Shown here in pieces: positions 45,377 through 56,556 of a stretch of 64,000 bases of DNA. The DNA comes from Metabacillus sp. B2-18. Its GTDB lineage: Bacteria > Bacillota > Bacilli > Bacillales > Bacillaceae. Made by a program: the position numbers and the translations under genes. The stretch is from positions 2,269,501-2,333,500 of the forward strand of contig NZ_CP088245.1 in the NCBI RefSeq assembly GCF_021117275.1, read 5' to 3'. Below the pieces are notes generated by a model. It was not told the origin of the DNA. It saw only the letters and a program-made list of their open reading frames with translations, and made no database searches. Numbering within the stretch: the first letter of the stretch is position 1; the number at the start of each line of letters is the position of its first letter.

Positions 45377-45637
45377 ATGATTGAAAAAGAAATAAAAATA
45401 AAAATTGAAAATGGTCTTCATGCAAGGCCCTCGGCAGAATTAATAAAATTAATGAATCCTTTTAAAAGCACTGTTTATTTCAACATAGATACAAAGAAGG
45501 TAAATGCCAAAAGCATTTTGAGTCTTATGGGCGTATCTATCCAAAATAATCAATCAATTCTTGTAATGATAGATGGCGATGACGAAGAGGAAGCATTACT
45601 AGCTCTTGAAGCATTTTTAACTGATGAAAAAAGCTAG
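45377..45637 (+). CDS. HPr-family phosphocarrier encoded with the dha genes
   Basis: 86 residues. IENGLHARPSAELI gives His15 and AKSILSLMG gives Ser46, so both the EI and the HPr-kinase phosphorylation sites of Gram-positive HPr are kept. As the fourth gene of the dha operon, 26 bases after dhaM, it probably passes phosphate from enzyme I to DhaM, replacing the HPr domain fused in E. coli DhaM. The main ptsH should lie elsewhere. Confidence 0.87.
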   Translation: MIEKEIKIKIENGLHARPSAELIKLMNPFKSTVYFNIDTKKVNAKSILSLMGVSIQNNQSILVMIDGDDEEEALLALEAFLTDEKS

Positions 45638-45712
45638 AATTGTAGCTGTTATGTTCATAAGAAATATCTAACAAACATTTTTCTTTGAAATATAACAATA
45701 AGGATGTTGGAT

Positions 45713-46285
45713 ATGACATTAGACAATCAAATCATTTTGCCTGCTTTACGAAACATGAAGGATTTTGAGAAATTATTAGATAGTCCCTATGAATATATTG
45801 TCTTGCTTGATCTGCACATTGGAAATTTGAAGAACATAACGACAAAGGCTAAACAACATAAGAAAAAGGTCCTTCTACATGCTGACTTAATACATGGCTT
45901 AAAAGCGGACGATTATGGCATTGACTACCTATGTCATCAAGTTCAACCTGAAGGGATTATTTCAACAAGAGCAAACGTAATTTCAAAAGCTAAAGAAAAA
46001 GGTTTACTTGCTATTCAACGTCTATTTTTATTGGATAGTAGTGCACTAAATAAAGGCTGTGCTTTAATTGAAAAAACAAAACCAGATTATATTGAACTAT
46101 TACCTGGGATTATCCCTGAGATTATACAAGAAGTTCATTTAAAAGTGAAAATACCCATTTTTGCTGGAGGATTTATCCGAACAACACAAGATGTAGAAAG
46201 CGCACTTCATGCTGGTGTAAAAGCAGTAACAACATCAAATAAACAACTATGGAATCACTTTTCTCCAATAGATGGAAGAAATTGA
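45713..46285 (+). CDS. glpP: GlpP, glycerol-3-phosphate-responsive antiterminator
   Basis: 190 residues from ATG 45713 (AAGGA 8 bases upstream; ATG 45704 overlaps that site). GlpP features: YIVLLDLHIGNLKNI, KVLLHADLIHGLKADDYGIDYL and a C-terminal VKIPIFAGGFIRTTQDVESALHAG (one motif in two halves), a TIM-barrel-like fold. With glycerol-3-phosphate it binds the leader of glp mRNA and prevents termination. A matching leader follows directly before glpF. Confidence 0.92.
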   Translation: MTLDNQIILPALRNMKDFEKLLDSPYEYIVLLDLHIGNLKNITTKAKQHKKKVLLHADLIHGLKADDYGIDYLCHQVQPEGIISTRANVISKAKEKGLLAIQRLFLLDSSALNKGCALIEKTKPDYIELLPGIIPEIIQEVHLKVKIPIFAGGFIRTTQDVESALHAGVKAVTTSNKQLWNHFSPIDGRN

Positions 46286-46304
46286 AAATAATACAAATAG
46301 TTGT

Positions 46305-46318
46305 TGACAGCGCTTTCA
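46305..46318. promoter_or_regulatory. cre-like site overlapping the glpF promoter
   Basis: TGACAGCGCTTTCA matches the cre consensus with one mismatch and overlaps a TTGACA -35 box (46304-46309). A TATAAT lies at 46332-46337, but the 22-base spacer is too long for a good pair, so the exact -10 is unsure. CcpA repression of glycerol uptake is inferred. Confidence 0.65.
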
Positions 46319-46367
46319 AAATCGATTAACTTATAATTAAGTTTATATCTTGTGACGGAGAATCGGA

Positions 46368-46422
46368 GATCCACAGCAATCCCTTATCTTTAGGGGGTGT
46401 TTGCTGTGGATTTTTCTGTGTT
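46368..46422 (+). terminator. glp leader terminator, likely GlpP target
   Basis: An 11-bp stem (ATCCACAGCAA 46369-46379 with TTGCTGTGGAT 46401-46411), with an inner CCC/GGG pairing and a T-rich tail, lies between the promoter region and glpF. In B. subtilis GlpP acts on such leaders upstream of glp genes, and glpP is the adjacent gene here. Confidence 0.82.
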
Positions 46423-46482
46423 CTTTTACCAAGTAGCTCTATCACAAAAGGTAAACTACTTACGTAATAAGGGGGAAATATT

Positions 46483-47309
46483 ATGACAGCTTTTTTAGGG
46501 GAACTCATTGGTACAATGATTTTAATTATTTTCGGGGGAGGAGTAGTTGGAGGAGTTGTACTAAAAATTCAAAAGCCGAAAACTCAGGATGGATTGTTAT
46601 TACATTCGGTTGGGCTATGGCTGTAACATTTGGTGTTTATGCTGTTGGTCAGATAAGTGGAGCACATCTTAATCCAGCAGTTACATTAGGATTAGCATCG
46701 ATTGGAGATTTTCCATGGAGTGATGTACCTTCTTATATTTTTGCTCAGATGATCGGTGGATTTCTTGGTGGAGTTATTGTCTTTTTTCACTACCTCCCAC
46801 ATTGGAAAGCAACAGAAGACAAGGGTGCTAAGTTGGCTGTATTTTCAACAGACCCAGCCATTAAGTCTACTCCAGCAAATCTCTTAAGTGAAATAATTGG
46901 TACATTTGTTTTAGTACTTGGTTTACTTACAATTGGCTCTAATTCATTTACTGAAGGTCTTAACCCGTTAATTGTTGGTTTCTTAATATTAGCAATCGGT
47001 CTTTCACTTGGGGGAACAACAGGTTATGCAATCAACCCAGCACGTGATTTGGGGCCAAGAATTGCCCACTTCTTGTTACCGATTGCAGGCAAGGGAAGTT
47101 CAAACTGGAGTTATGCTTGGATCCCAGTTGTTGGACCAATCATCGGGGGAGTTTATGGGGCGCTTTTTTATAAGCAAGTTTTCTTAAGTGAAGGAAGTGC
47201 TGCATTTTGGATATGTACGGTTGTAGTGGCCATTATTGCTCTTTCAGCATTCGCAAAAAGCAGAGGTCAAGATGCTAATGTTTCTTCTCATACAAAAGCA
47301 TCCGTTTAA
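46483..47309 (+). pseudogene. glpF: glpF, glycerol uptake facilitator, frameshifted
   Basis: ATG 46483, behind AAGGGGGA, starts TAFLGELIGTMILIIFGGG in frame. A lost base in the A-run at 46563-46567 then moves translation into a frame ending at 46626. The downstream frame resumes as NSGWIVITFGWAMAVTFGVY and continues to 47309 with both aquaporin NPA motifs (HLNPAVTLG and AINPARDLG). With one A restored the product would be a normal ~275-residue GlpF with six membrane segments. Either a real mutation or a homopolymer sequencing error; the neighbouring glpK is also broken. Confidence 0.85.
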
Positions 47310-47321
47310 TTTAAAAAATAA

Positions 47322-48350
<1,029 letters not shown>

Positions 48351-48355
48351 TAGTA

Positions 48356-51307
48356 TTATTGAATAAGAGGGCGTAGTGAATGTAGACTTGCTACTTTACT
48401 TGCATCAAAGTTGTATTCACCAAGAAAATTAATGTGTTCCCATCCTAACGGAGAAACATGTTTAAGTAAATCTTCTCTCAAATTCCCCTTTTCCTTCAAT
48501 AATTTTGTTGCTTCTGTAAGATAAACGGTATTCCATACGCTAATAGCATTTATTAGAATATTTAAAGCACTTGCACGTTGTAGTTGGTCTTGTATTCCTC
48601 GTTCTCGTAACTCACCTCGTTTTCCAAAGAATAAGGCTCTTGCTAACCCATTCATGGCTTCCCCTTTATTTAGTCCTCGCTGAATTCGACGGCGTAGTGT
48701 TTCGTTAGATATGTAATCCAAAATAAAAATGGTCTTTTCGATTCTCCCCATTTCTCGCAAAGTAGTTGCAAGTTTATTTTGTCTCGCATATGACCCTAAT
48801 TTCCCCATAATAAGTGAACCAGACACTTTTCCTTCTCGAATAGAATGAGCTACACGTAATACGTCATCAAAATTCTCTTGAATAATTTTAGTATTAATAC
48901 GACCACGGAGTATATTTTCTAGTTTTGGGAATTCATTCGGCGTTTGGATGGTGAATAGCTTAGAGTCAGCTAAATCACGTAGCCTTGGTGCAAAACGAAA
49001 TCCTAGTAAATGACTCAATCCAAATACTGAGTCGGCGTAGCCAGCTGTATCTGTAAAATGCTCTTCAATATTTAAATCTGTCTCATGATGAAGTAATCCA
49101 TCGATAACGTGTACAGCATCACGAGCATTGGTATTAATGACTTTCGTATAAAAACTTGAAAATTGATCACTGGTAAATCGATAAATGGTTGCCCCTTTTC
49201 CAGACCCATAGTGTGGATTGGCATCGGCATGTAACGATGAAACACCAACCTGTACGCGCATTCCATCAGAGGAAGAGGTACTTCCATCTCCCCAATAGGA
49301 AGCTAGTTTAAGCTTATGTTGAAAAATTACTAATGTCGCTTGTGCACGACTTATAGCATCATCGAATAAACGCCATTGCGCTGCATTAGCCATTTGATGA
49401 TAGGTAACTCCTGGTGTCGCTTCTGCCATTTTAGTAAGACCTATGTTAGTTCCCATCGCCATGAGAGCAGCCATGAGAACTACTTTTTCCTCTCCCTTTG
49501 GTGGGCGATTGGTTGAGGCATGTATCAACATTTCATCAAATCCTGTCCAGTGTGCTACCTCCATTAAAAGATCAGTGAGCTTTATTCTTGGCAACATATT
49601 ATATAAAGACAGGCTAAAAGCTCTCGCTTCTTCGGGTGTATTCTTCTCCAAACGGTCCACTCGGATCTTAGCCTTTTCGATATTTACTCCTTCTAGAGAA
49701 TCAAGATTATTTGAAACCCATGTAAGGCGTTGAGCTAGTGACTTTCTTCTTTCCTCAATATATTCATCTGCCGATGAACGAACGGCTAGTTTAGTTTCCG
49801 TAAGACGAGTTGTTGTCCAATCTTTTTTAGGAACAAGATACTCTTCAAAATCTTTATGAAGTCTACTACCGACTACGGATATGTCGCCTGAACGAATATG
49901 ATTTTTCAACTCTGTTAGTGCAGCCATCTCATAATAGTGCCGGTTAATTATTCCATCATCACCATAAACATGCTTCTTCCAACGTTTAGGAATAAAATCT
50001 ACCGGGGCATCATTTGGAATTTTTCTTTTACCAGATTCATTTATTTCATTTAGCGTTTTTAGGGCTTGCAATAATGGCTCTGTACCTTGTGTAGAACGAA
50101 ATTCAAGAGATTTAAGAAAAGTAGGAGTATATTTTCTTAGATAAGAAAACCGATTTTCTAACAAATCTAGATAATCGTAATCCATCGGTCGGGCTAATTT
50201 TTGGGCTTCTTCAACGGAAGAAACAATTTTATCCCACGGCATAATCATTTCAATAGCATTAAATGGATCAAGCCCTTCATTTCGTGCTTGAATAAGTGCA
50301 GCACCAATATCTGCAAAATGCACGACTTTTTCATTCACTGCTTTTCCATTTTCTTTTTGCATTTCCTCTTGTGTTTTACGACCCTTTGATTGTAAAATCA
50401 TCATTTGTCTATCATGAATTTCAATTGCTTGGTCAATTAGATCTTGGCTTAGTGTTACTAGATAGGCAACAAGAATTGCATATTTCTTCATTTCTTTAAA
50501 TCTTCGAAATGAGTGGGGTTCATACCGTGCTCCAATACGAGATAATTGAAGTAACCGATTGGGATGGATTTGTTCTGTATTTATTTCTAATTTTAATTCT
50601 CGAATATATTCTAAGCGCTTTATGACTTTTAAAAAGGCTTCAGGTGAAGATTGGCCGGGAAGCTCCCTCAGCCATGCTAAAGGGGTTTTTCTATTGTCTA
50701 CAAATGGATCTATAAGTTTATCTAACTTTTGTTTTTGCCATTTGGAAAGAGTACAAGTTAATGATTTAAAAATCCTTTCCTCTGCTCGTTGACGAGTTTC
50801 CCAAACAAGCCTTTCTATAGTAGTCATGCCAGGGAGAATAATTTTCTGATTACGTAGTTCTTCTTGTGCTGTACGAAGAAGATACATTGAATTTCCATTT
50901 TGAAGGGCATGATTCAAAAGAAACTGAGCTGCCTTGCGATAGTTCCCTAAGGAAAAATTTTGATAACCATAAACTTGACGGATTTCTTCCATATGCTCAT
51001 GTTTAGTTGGCTCTCGTTGGGCATATAAAGAAAATGAATTAGGATTAACATCTATTTGGCTAGCTATGTATTCGATTATGTAATCTGGAATAGGTCCAAC
51101 ATCTGAAAGGGACCATCCAGGATAGCGTAGAACACATAATTGAACAGCAAAGCCTAATCGATTATGATCTCTTCTGTGTCGTTTAATAATTTCAAGGTCA
51201 TATTGTGAAAAAGTATAATAAGTTTCTAGTTCACTTTCGCTCATATCAGCTGGAATTCGTACAAATTCCGTTCTTTGATCTTCTGTTAGTAATTCTTTCC
51301 CTCTCAT
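48356..51307 (-). CDS. tnpA: TnpA, Tn3-family transposase
   Basis: 983 residues, full length for Tn3-family transposases. ATG 51307 has AAGGAG 8 bases upstream. Recognisable parts: the N-terminal domain (LTEDQRTEFVRIP, YYTFSQYDLEIIKRHRR), and the C-terminal DDE region with WGDGSTSSSDGMRV, HVIDGLLHHETDLNIEEHFTDTAGYAD (quoted in parts) and LRERGIQDQLQRASALNILINAI. It binds the 38-bp ends and catalyses replicative transposition. It lies 14 bases after tnpR on the same strand. Confidence 0.96.
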   Translation of the reverse strand: MRGKELLTEDQRTEFVRIPADMSESELETYYTFSQYDLEIIKRHRRDHNRLGFAVQLCVLRYPGWSLSDVGPIPDYIIEYIASQIDVNPNSFSLYAQREPTKHEHMEEIRQVYGYQNFSLGNYRKAAQFLLNHALQNGNSMYLLRTAQEELRNQKIILPGMTTIERLVWETRQRAEERIFKSLTCTLSKWQKQKLDKLIDPFVDNRKTPLAWLRELPGQSSPEAFLKVIKRLEYIRELKLEINTEQIHPNRLLQLSRIGARYEPHSFRRFKEMKKYAILVAYLVTLSQDLIDQAIEIHDRQMMILQSKGRKTQEEMQKENGKAVNEKVVHFADIGAALIQARNEGLDPFNAIEMIMPWDKIVSSVEEAQKLARPMDYDYLDLLENRFSYLRKYTPTFLKSLEFRSTQGTEPLLQALKTLNEINESGKRKIPNDAPVDFIPKRWKKHVYGDDGIINRHYYEMAALTELKNHIRSGDISVVGSRLHKDFEEYLVPKKDWTTTRLTETKLAVRSSADEYIEERRKSLAQRLTWVSNNLDSLEGVNIEKAKIRVDRLEKNTPEEARAFSLSLYNMLPRIKLTDLLMEVAHWTGFDEMLIHASTNRPPKGEEKVVLMAALMAMGTNIGLTKMAEATPGVTYHQMANAAQWRLFDDAISRAQATLVIFQHKLKLASYWGDGSTSSSDGMRVQVGVSSLHADANPHYGSGKGATIYRFTSDQFSSFYTKVINTNARDAVHVIDGLLHHETDLNIEEHFTDTAGYADSVFGLSHLLGFRFAPRLRDLADSKLFTIQTPNEFPKLENILRGRINTKIIQENFDDVLRVAHSIREGKVSGSLIMGKLGSYARQNKLATTLREMGRIEKTIFILDYISNETLRRRIQRGLNKGEAMNGLARALFFGKRGELRERGIQDQLQRASALNILINAISVWNTVYLTEATKLLKEKGNLREDLLKHVSPLGWEHINFLGEYNFDASKVASLHSLRPLIQ

Positions 51308-51321
51308 GCTACAACTCCTTG

Positions 51322-51882
51322 CTAGATATCTTTTTTCTTTTCTAGATAACGATATAAGGTTGTCGCTCCAATGCCTGTTGCCGTCTTAATTTGAGATAAA
51401 GAGTAATCTTTGCTTTCATACATTTTTATAGCAAGTTCTATTTTCTTTAAATCAACCTTCGGTCTGCCTCCGTTTCTTCCCCTAGCTCTAGCAGCCGTCA
51501 ATCCATCCTTCGTTCGTTCACTAATAATATCTCGTTCTAATTCTGCTATGCTGGCTAACATTCTGAAAAAGAACCGTCCCATAGCAGTTGTGGTATCGAT
51601 CTTGTCTTGTATGGAAACAAAATGAATTTCCTTTGATTCGAAATATTCCATAAGCTCAATTAAATGTTTGGTACTACGACTGATACGATCTAATTTATAA
51701 ACAATGACCGTGTCATCTTTACGTAAAACTTTAAGTAGTTCATCTAATTGAGGTCGATTTTTCATTTTTCCTGATTCTTTTTCTTCAAAAATCTGATCCA
51801 CTCCGTAGTGAGCTAATGCATCGAGTTGTAATGATAATGATTGATCTTGTGTACTTACGCGTGCATATCCAAATTTCAACAC
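51322..51882 (-). CDS. tnpR: TnpR, serine resolvase
   Basis: 186 residues from GTG 51882 behind AAGGGGAG. Serine-recombinase N-terminal domain FGYARVSTQDQSLSLQLDAL with catalytic Ser10, and VIVYKLDRISRSTKHLIELM; a Hin-type helix-turn-helix at the C-terminus (DYSLSQIKTATGIGATTLYRY). It resolves transposition cointegrates at res. It probably shares a transcript with tnpA. Confidence 0.95.
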   Translation of the reverse strand: MLKFGYARVSTQDQSLSLQLDALAHYGVDQIFEEKESGKMKNRPQLDELLKVLRKDDTVIVYKLDRISRSTKHLIELMEYFESKEIHFVSIQDKIDTTTAMGRFFFRMLASIAELERDIISERTKDGLTAARARGRNGGRPKVDLKKIELAIKMYESKDYSLSQIKTATGIGATTLYRYLEKKKDI

Positions 51883-52060
51883 AAATCTCCCCTTTTCTAA
51901 TATGTTAACTATACCAAAAAGGGGTTTTAAATAGATATATTGGTCTTTTGATTTTGGTTATATTTTTGGTTATGTATTTAAGTAGTTTTTAAGGTTTTTA
52001 GAGAAGTTCTCTATTCATAACCAAAAACGGTCGTTTATGGTGATTTGTCCATGAACTAAT
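51883..52060. other. res-like resolution site and tnpR promoter region
   Basis: Upstream of tnpR the sequence holds TTTTGGTTAT at 51952 and 51964 and the inverted ATAACCAAAA at 52017, a set of repeated short elements as expected of resolvase binding sites I-III. The exact subsites are not resolved by eye. Confidence 0.5.
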
Positions 52061-52869
52061 GAATTAAATGGCTTTTTTAATTTTGTTCAATAATCGGGCC
52101 AGATTGTGGGTGCGAAATGTTCTTGACTCAAATGAAATGTGGACACACAATTTCGGTAAAGGTCAGGCAGTTTTAGAGTTCTGAAACTGAAGGGTTATGT
52201 CGAGGAGTCGAATGAGGAGGTAACGCTCCGAAAGGCTCCCCCTGCGTCGAATAGCACACTGTTTAGTAAGAAAAAGTGTGTTATAAGCTCGGCTAATAGG
52301 CGTGAGAATTTACCGTAACAGTATAGCTGACGAAAGCCTACCCGATGGGGTGGTGTAAATCATGGTGCTTGGGTTGAACAGATATGGTGAGAATGCGACG
52401 AAATAAAATAAGAAAGTATATTGCTGACGAACTTCTGAATGTACGGGTCTAGACTGGCATTATACAGAAATGTATTTACTACTAAATGTAGGGTTAGCTG
52501 TGGGTGAGTAAGAATCCATAATATAAAAATCCATCTTGTGTTACAGGCACATGCGATTGCTAACAGGCTCATAGGAAGCACCTAAGTTTGTTCCATAATA
52601 GACATAATTCAACGTTGTAAGCTGATAACGTGGAGAGCTTACTCTCTATGAAGCGTTGAAAAGGAAACTAGTCGTGAGATTAGCGACCATATAACTTTTC
52701 TTTATATCAGTGAAAGTAGTGGCACAGTACCATTGAAACGTGTAATGAACGTTGAGGGATAGCCACCAGACTAATAAAAGATTCATTCAGCCATGCAAGG
52801 CAGTTCTTCAACGATTAATAAGGTTCTTGTAAGACTAATAGAGGTTCAGCTCCTAAAGGAGTCACCAAC

Positions 52870-53748
52870 TTGTTAAAACGAAAGAAACTGAGACACAATG
52901 AGTATTATGATATGCAGTACAATTTTGATTCTTTATATGCTCAAAGTGCCAATGGACAGAATTTTTATGGATTACTAGACTTAATGCAATCCGATGATAA
53001 TATACGGTTAGCTTATCGGAATATTAAACGAAACACTGGCAGTAAAACTGCTGGAGATGACGGATTAACGATTGAAGATATAAACCGATTATCTGTATCT
53101 GAGGTTGTATCGACGATACAAAGAATGTTTGAATACTATACACCCCAAGCCGTCCGGAGAGTATTCATTCCTAAGGCAAATGGGAAAACTCGGCCCTTAG
53201 GGATTCCGACTATCTGGGATAGATTGTTCCAACAGTGTATCTTGCAAGTACTTGAGCCGATTTGTGAAGCGAAATTCTATAAACATAGTTATGGTTTTAG
53301 GCCAAACCGCAATACACATCATGCGAAAGCTAGGTTTGAAACGCTCATTAATCGCGCATGCCTATATCACTGTGTTGACGTTGATATAAAAGGATTTTTT
53401 GACAATGTAAATCATGCCAAATTAATAAAACAAATGTGGTCTTTAGGCATTCGAGACAAGGCATTGCTTTCCATTATTTCACGTCTTTTAAAGGCTGAAA
53501 TTATTGGGGAAGGTTTCCCAAAGAAAGGTACACCCCAAGGGGGGATCTTATCACCACTTTTATCTAATATCGTATTAAATGAACTAGACTGGTGGGTTAG
53601 TAATCAATGGGAAAGCTTTGAAACACATAAGTTATATAAATCAAATCTTGGCAGATATAATGCGTTGAAACAATCTAATTTAAAACATTGCTACATCGTG
53701 AGATATGCAGATGACTGTGTGCCACGAAAGCAACCAAAATGTGCTTAA
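52870..53748 (+). pseudogene. ltrA: Outer intron reverse transcriptase/maturase, 5' part
   Basis: From TTG 52870 with AAAGGAG 7 bases upstream. Group II reverse transcriptase blocks are intact up to the catalytic motif: FIPKANGKTRPLGIPTIWDR, YGFRPNRNTHHA, VDVDIKGFFDNVNH, GTPQGGILSPLLSNIVLNEL and HCYIVRYADD. Right after YADD-Cys the frame enters the inner intron and stops ten residues later. Splicing of the inner intron would rejoin it to the 3' part at 55582-56556 and restore a protein of about 607 residues, so this may be a conditionally interrupted gene rather than a dead one. Confidence 0.85.
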
Positions 53749-55581
53749 GCACAATAGGAAGCTATGCTGCACTTAAGATGAGAGTGGGCCTCTCGCAATC
53801 GCTATACAGGTAGAGATTGCAAACCACCTTATGGTGCTATAGTCAAAAGCTATGGTATTGAGCGTTAAGGAAAAGGCAGAGCAAGACTTTGTCAGGTACA
53901 TATTAAGGAGACGAAAATCATTGAACCGCTGAGGAAGTATCGAAAGCATAGGGTTGTCATCAAAACTGAGGGGGAGTCGTTAACTCAGGATAAGTTCGGA
54001 GGAAACCTGTTTACTGTCCGTTCGGTGACCGGTATAAAGGCGGCGTGAACTTAATATAGGCTTGAGTGTGGAACGTGGGAACCTACGACATGGATGTTAA
54101 GGGAGAAATTCAAGTGGAAGACCCACAAGAATTAGAGTACCAATGCTATGTATAGGGGCGGAATAACTCGTAGTAGCAAAGAAACCTCCTAACGGAGGTA
54201 GAGCAAAGGGGTTATGTTATTCAGTTTTATGAGCAAGTCAACCATCATAAAATGGGAGGAACTTATGAATAAAACAAAGCCATATGCAATATCAAAAAGG
54301 GTGATTTATGAAGCCTTTCTAAGAGTAAAAGCAAATAAAGGATCAGCAGGAATTGATGAGGAATCAATAGAAGAATTCGAACTGAACCTAAAGGATAATC
54401 TCTATAAACTGTGGAACAGAATGTCTTCAGGAAGTTACTTTCCACCAGCTGTTAAAGCTGTAGATATACCAAAGAAAGCTGGTGGCACAAGGACACTAGG
54501 AATTCCAACTGTTACAGATAGAATTGCACAAATGGTTGTAAAACTGTATTTTGAACCTTCGGTGGAACCTTACTTTCATGAGGATTCTTATGGTTACAGA
54601 CCTAGAAAAAGTGCAATTCAAGCATTAGAGATAACTCGCAAAAGGTGTTGGAGATACAACTGGGTTCTAGAATTTGATATTAAAGGCTTATTCGACAACA
54701 TTGATCATGTATTACTAATGAAAGCAGTGGAAAAGCACACAAATATCAAATGGATAAAGCTATATATTGAAAGATGGCTTAGGGCTCCTTTTCAAACTAA
54801 AGAAGGTATAAAAGAACGTATCTCTGGTACACCGCAAGGTGGAGTCATAAGTCCAGTTCTTGCGAACCTATTTCTACACTACACATTTGATAAATGGATG
54901 ACCATTAACCATCCCAATAATCCATTTGCTAGATATGCAGATGATGCAGTTATCCATTGCAATTCAGAAGCTGAAGCAGTTAGATTGCTTGAATCATTAA
55001 ACAATAGGATGAAGGAATGTAAGCTTGAGCTACATCCATCCAAAACAAGAATTATATATTGTAAAGATGAGGATAGAAAAGAAAATCATGAAAATATTTC
55101 GTTTGATTTTCTAGGCTATACGTTCAGACCAAGACGTTCTAAGAATAGATGGGGAAAGCACTTTATCAACTTTACACCTGCGATTAGTAACAAATCAAAG
55201 AGAACAATTCGACAAGAAGTAAGGAACTGGAAATTACAGTTGAAAGCAGAAAAGGACCTTGAGGACCTATCCAAAATGTTTAACTCAAAGATAATAGGCT
55301 GGATAAATTTCTATGGAAAGTTCTACAAATCAGAAATGTACACAACATTAAGGCATATCAACAAAGCCTTAATAATGTGGGCAAGGAAGAAATACAAAAG
55401 GTTGGCTCGTCACAAGAAAAGAGCTGAATATTTCTTAGGTAGAATTGCAAATCAGAACCCAAAGTTCTTTAAACATTGGGAATTAGGTATTAAGCCTACG
55501 GCTGAATAATGGGAGCCGGATGAGCTGAGAGGTTCACGTCCGGTTCTGAGAGGGACTACTGGGGAGGTTCCAGTGGTCTAC
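53719..55581 (+). mobile_element. Inner group II intron (RmInt1-like maturase) inserted in the YADD codons
   Basis: About 1.86 kb. The 5' end GTGCCACG at 53719 (or GTGTG at 53717) follows the YADD codons. The 3' end has a canonical 34-nt domain V at 55513-55546 (GAGCCGGATGAG...CACGTCCGGTTC) and a domain VI hairpin ending CTAC at 55581. It encodes its own complete maturase at 54265-55509. With these borders, splicing would give YADDCLPKILCRT in frame; the exact ends are uncertain by a few bases. Confidence 0.8.
54265..55509 (+). CDS. ltrA: Inner intron reverse transcriptase/maturase (class D, RmInt1-like)
   Basis: 414 residues from ATG 54265, behind GGGAGGA; an earlier in-frame ATG at 54214 is possible. 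All reverse transcriptase blocks are present: KPYAISKRVIYEAFLRVKAN, LYKLWNRMSSGSYFPPAVK, TLGIPTVTDRIAQMVV, EFDIKGLFDNIDH, GTPQGGVISPVLANLFLHY and FARYADDAVIHC. A maturase/X domain ends the protein and there is no HNH nuclease. The block sequences strongly resemble RmInt1-type (class D) proteins, which use retrohoming without an endonuclease. Confidence 0.92.
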   Translation: MNKTKPYAISKRVIYEAFLRVKANKGSAGIDEESIEEFELNLKDNLYKLWNRMSSGSYFPPAVKAVDIPKKAGGTRTLGIPTVTDRIAQMVVKLYFEPSVEPYFHEDSYGYRPRKSAIQALEITRKRCWRYNWVLEFDIKGLFDNIDHVLLMKAVEKHTNIKWIKLYIERWLRAPFQTKEGIKERISGTPQGGVISPVLANLFLHYTFDKWMTINHPNNPFARYADDAVIHCNSEAEAVRLLESLNNRMKECKLELHPSKTRIIYCKDEDRKENHENISFDFLGYTFRPRRSKNRWGKHFINFTPAISNKSKRTIRQEVRNWKLQLKAEKDLEDLSKMFNSKIIGWINFYGKFYKSEMYTTLRHINKALIMWARKKYKRLARHKKRAEYFLGRIANQNPKFFKHWELGIKPTAE

Positions 55582-56556
55582 TTGCCTAAAATTCTTTGTC
55601 GCACTCGTTCACAAGCAATTAAAATGTATTATGCAGTGAATGATTTTCTTCATACAAGGCTTCGCCTTGAAATTAGCGAACAAAAATCAAAGGTGGTCAA
55701 CCTAAAGAAAAACTCATCAGAGTTTTTAGGTTTTCGTTTCAAAGCCCATCTGAAAAAGACAAAGAAAAGGACTCTTTATGTCGCTCGCTCACACATGACA
55801 AAGAATGCGCTCAAAAATGCACAGATAAAAGTAAAACAAACAATCAAAGAGATTCAGAAACACCAATCGGTTGAGAATGTTTGGCACTTTAATACAGTTA
55901 TAATGGGAATCCAAAATTATTATTCAGCAGCCTCACACATCACTGATGATTTAACTGAGCTGAACTATCGTCTTCATAAAGCGTTATTTAATCGTTTAAA
56001 AGAATTGAGAAAAGAAGCTACGTTTCAGGACTTTCCAAAATCCTTACAGAAACGGTACAAGGGATATGAGTGTAAGTACTTCAAAATAAAAGAAATGGTA
56101 CTTATCCCAATTCATGCCCAACGTTGTAAGATAAATCTGAACTTCTCTCAAATTATTTGTAACTACACTACCGTAGGTAGGGACAAAATTCATCAAAACT
56201 TGCGAGCAATCAATAAACAAACGCTTACTCGTGTGATGAAACAGTTCATACCGAGCCGTTCCATCGAATACAACGATAACCGGATAAGTAGATTTATTGC
56301 ACAATATGGGAAATGTGCTGTTACAGGGGTTGAATTAGGACTGGATGAATGGCATTGTCACCATAAGACACCGTACCATCTCACCAAAGATGATTCATAC
56401 GGAAACTTAATGATATTGCATAAATCTGTCCATCTCCTTATACATTTGAGAGATTTAGAGAAAATACAAGTGCTTTTAAACTCACTCAAGTTAAATGAAA
56501 AGCAACTTACAGAAGTCAATAAATTGCGTAAGCAATGTCTGAACGAAGCTATCTGA
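55582..56556 (+). pseudogene. ltrA: Outer intron reverse transcriptase/maturase, 3' part with HNH nuclease
   Basis: Continuation of the gene begun at 52870: KILCRTRSQAIKMYYAVNDF follows directly on the YADD block. Then come the thumb and maturase region (NLKKNSSEFLGFRFK, NVWHFNTVIMGIQNYY) and a C-terminal HNH endonuclease (CAVTGVELGLDEWHCHHKTP, DDSYGNLMILHKSVHLLIH). It has no start signal of its own; it needs removal of the inner intron. Sequence quality is intact, with no stops to 56556. Confidence 0.85.
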
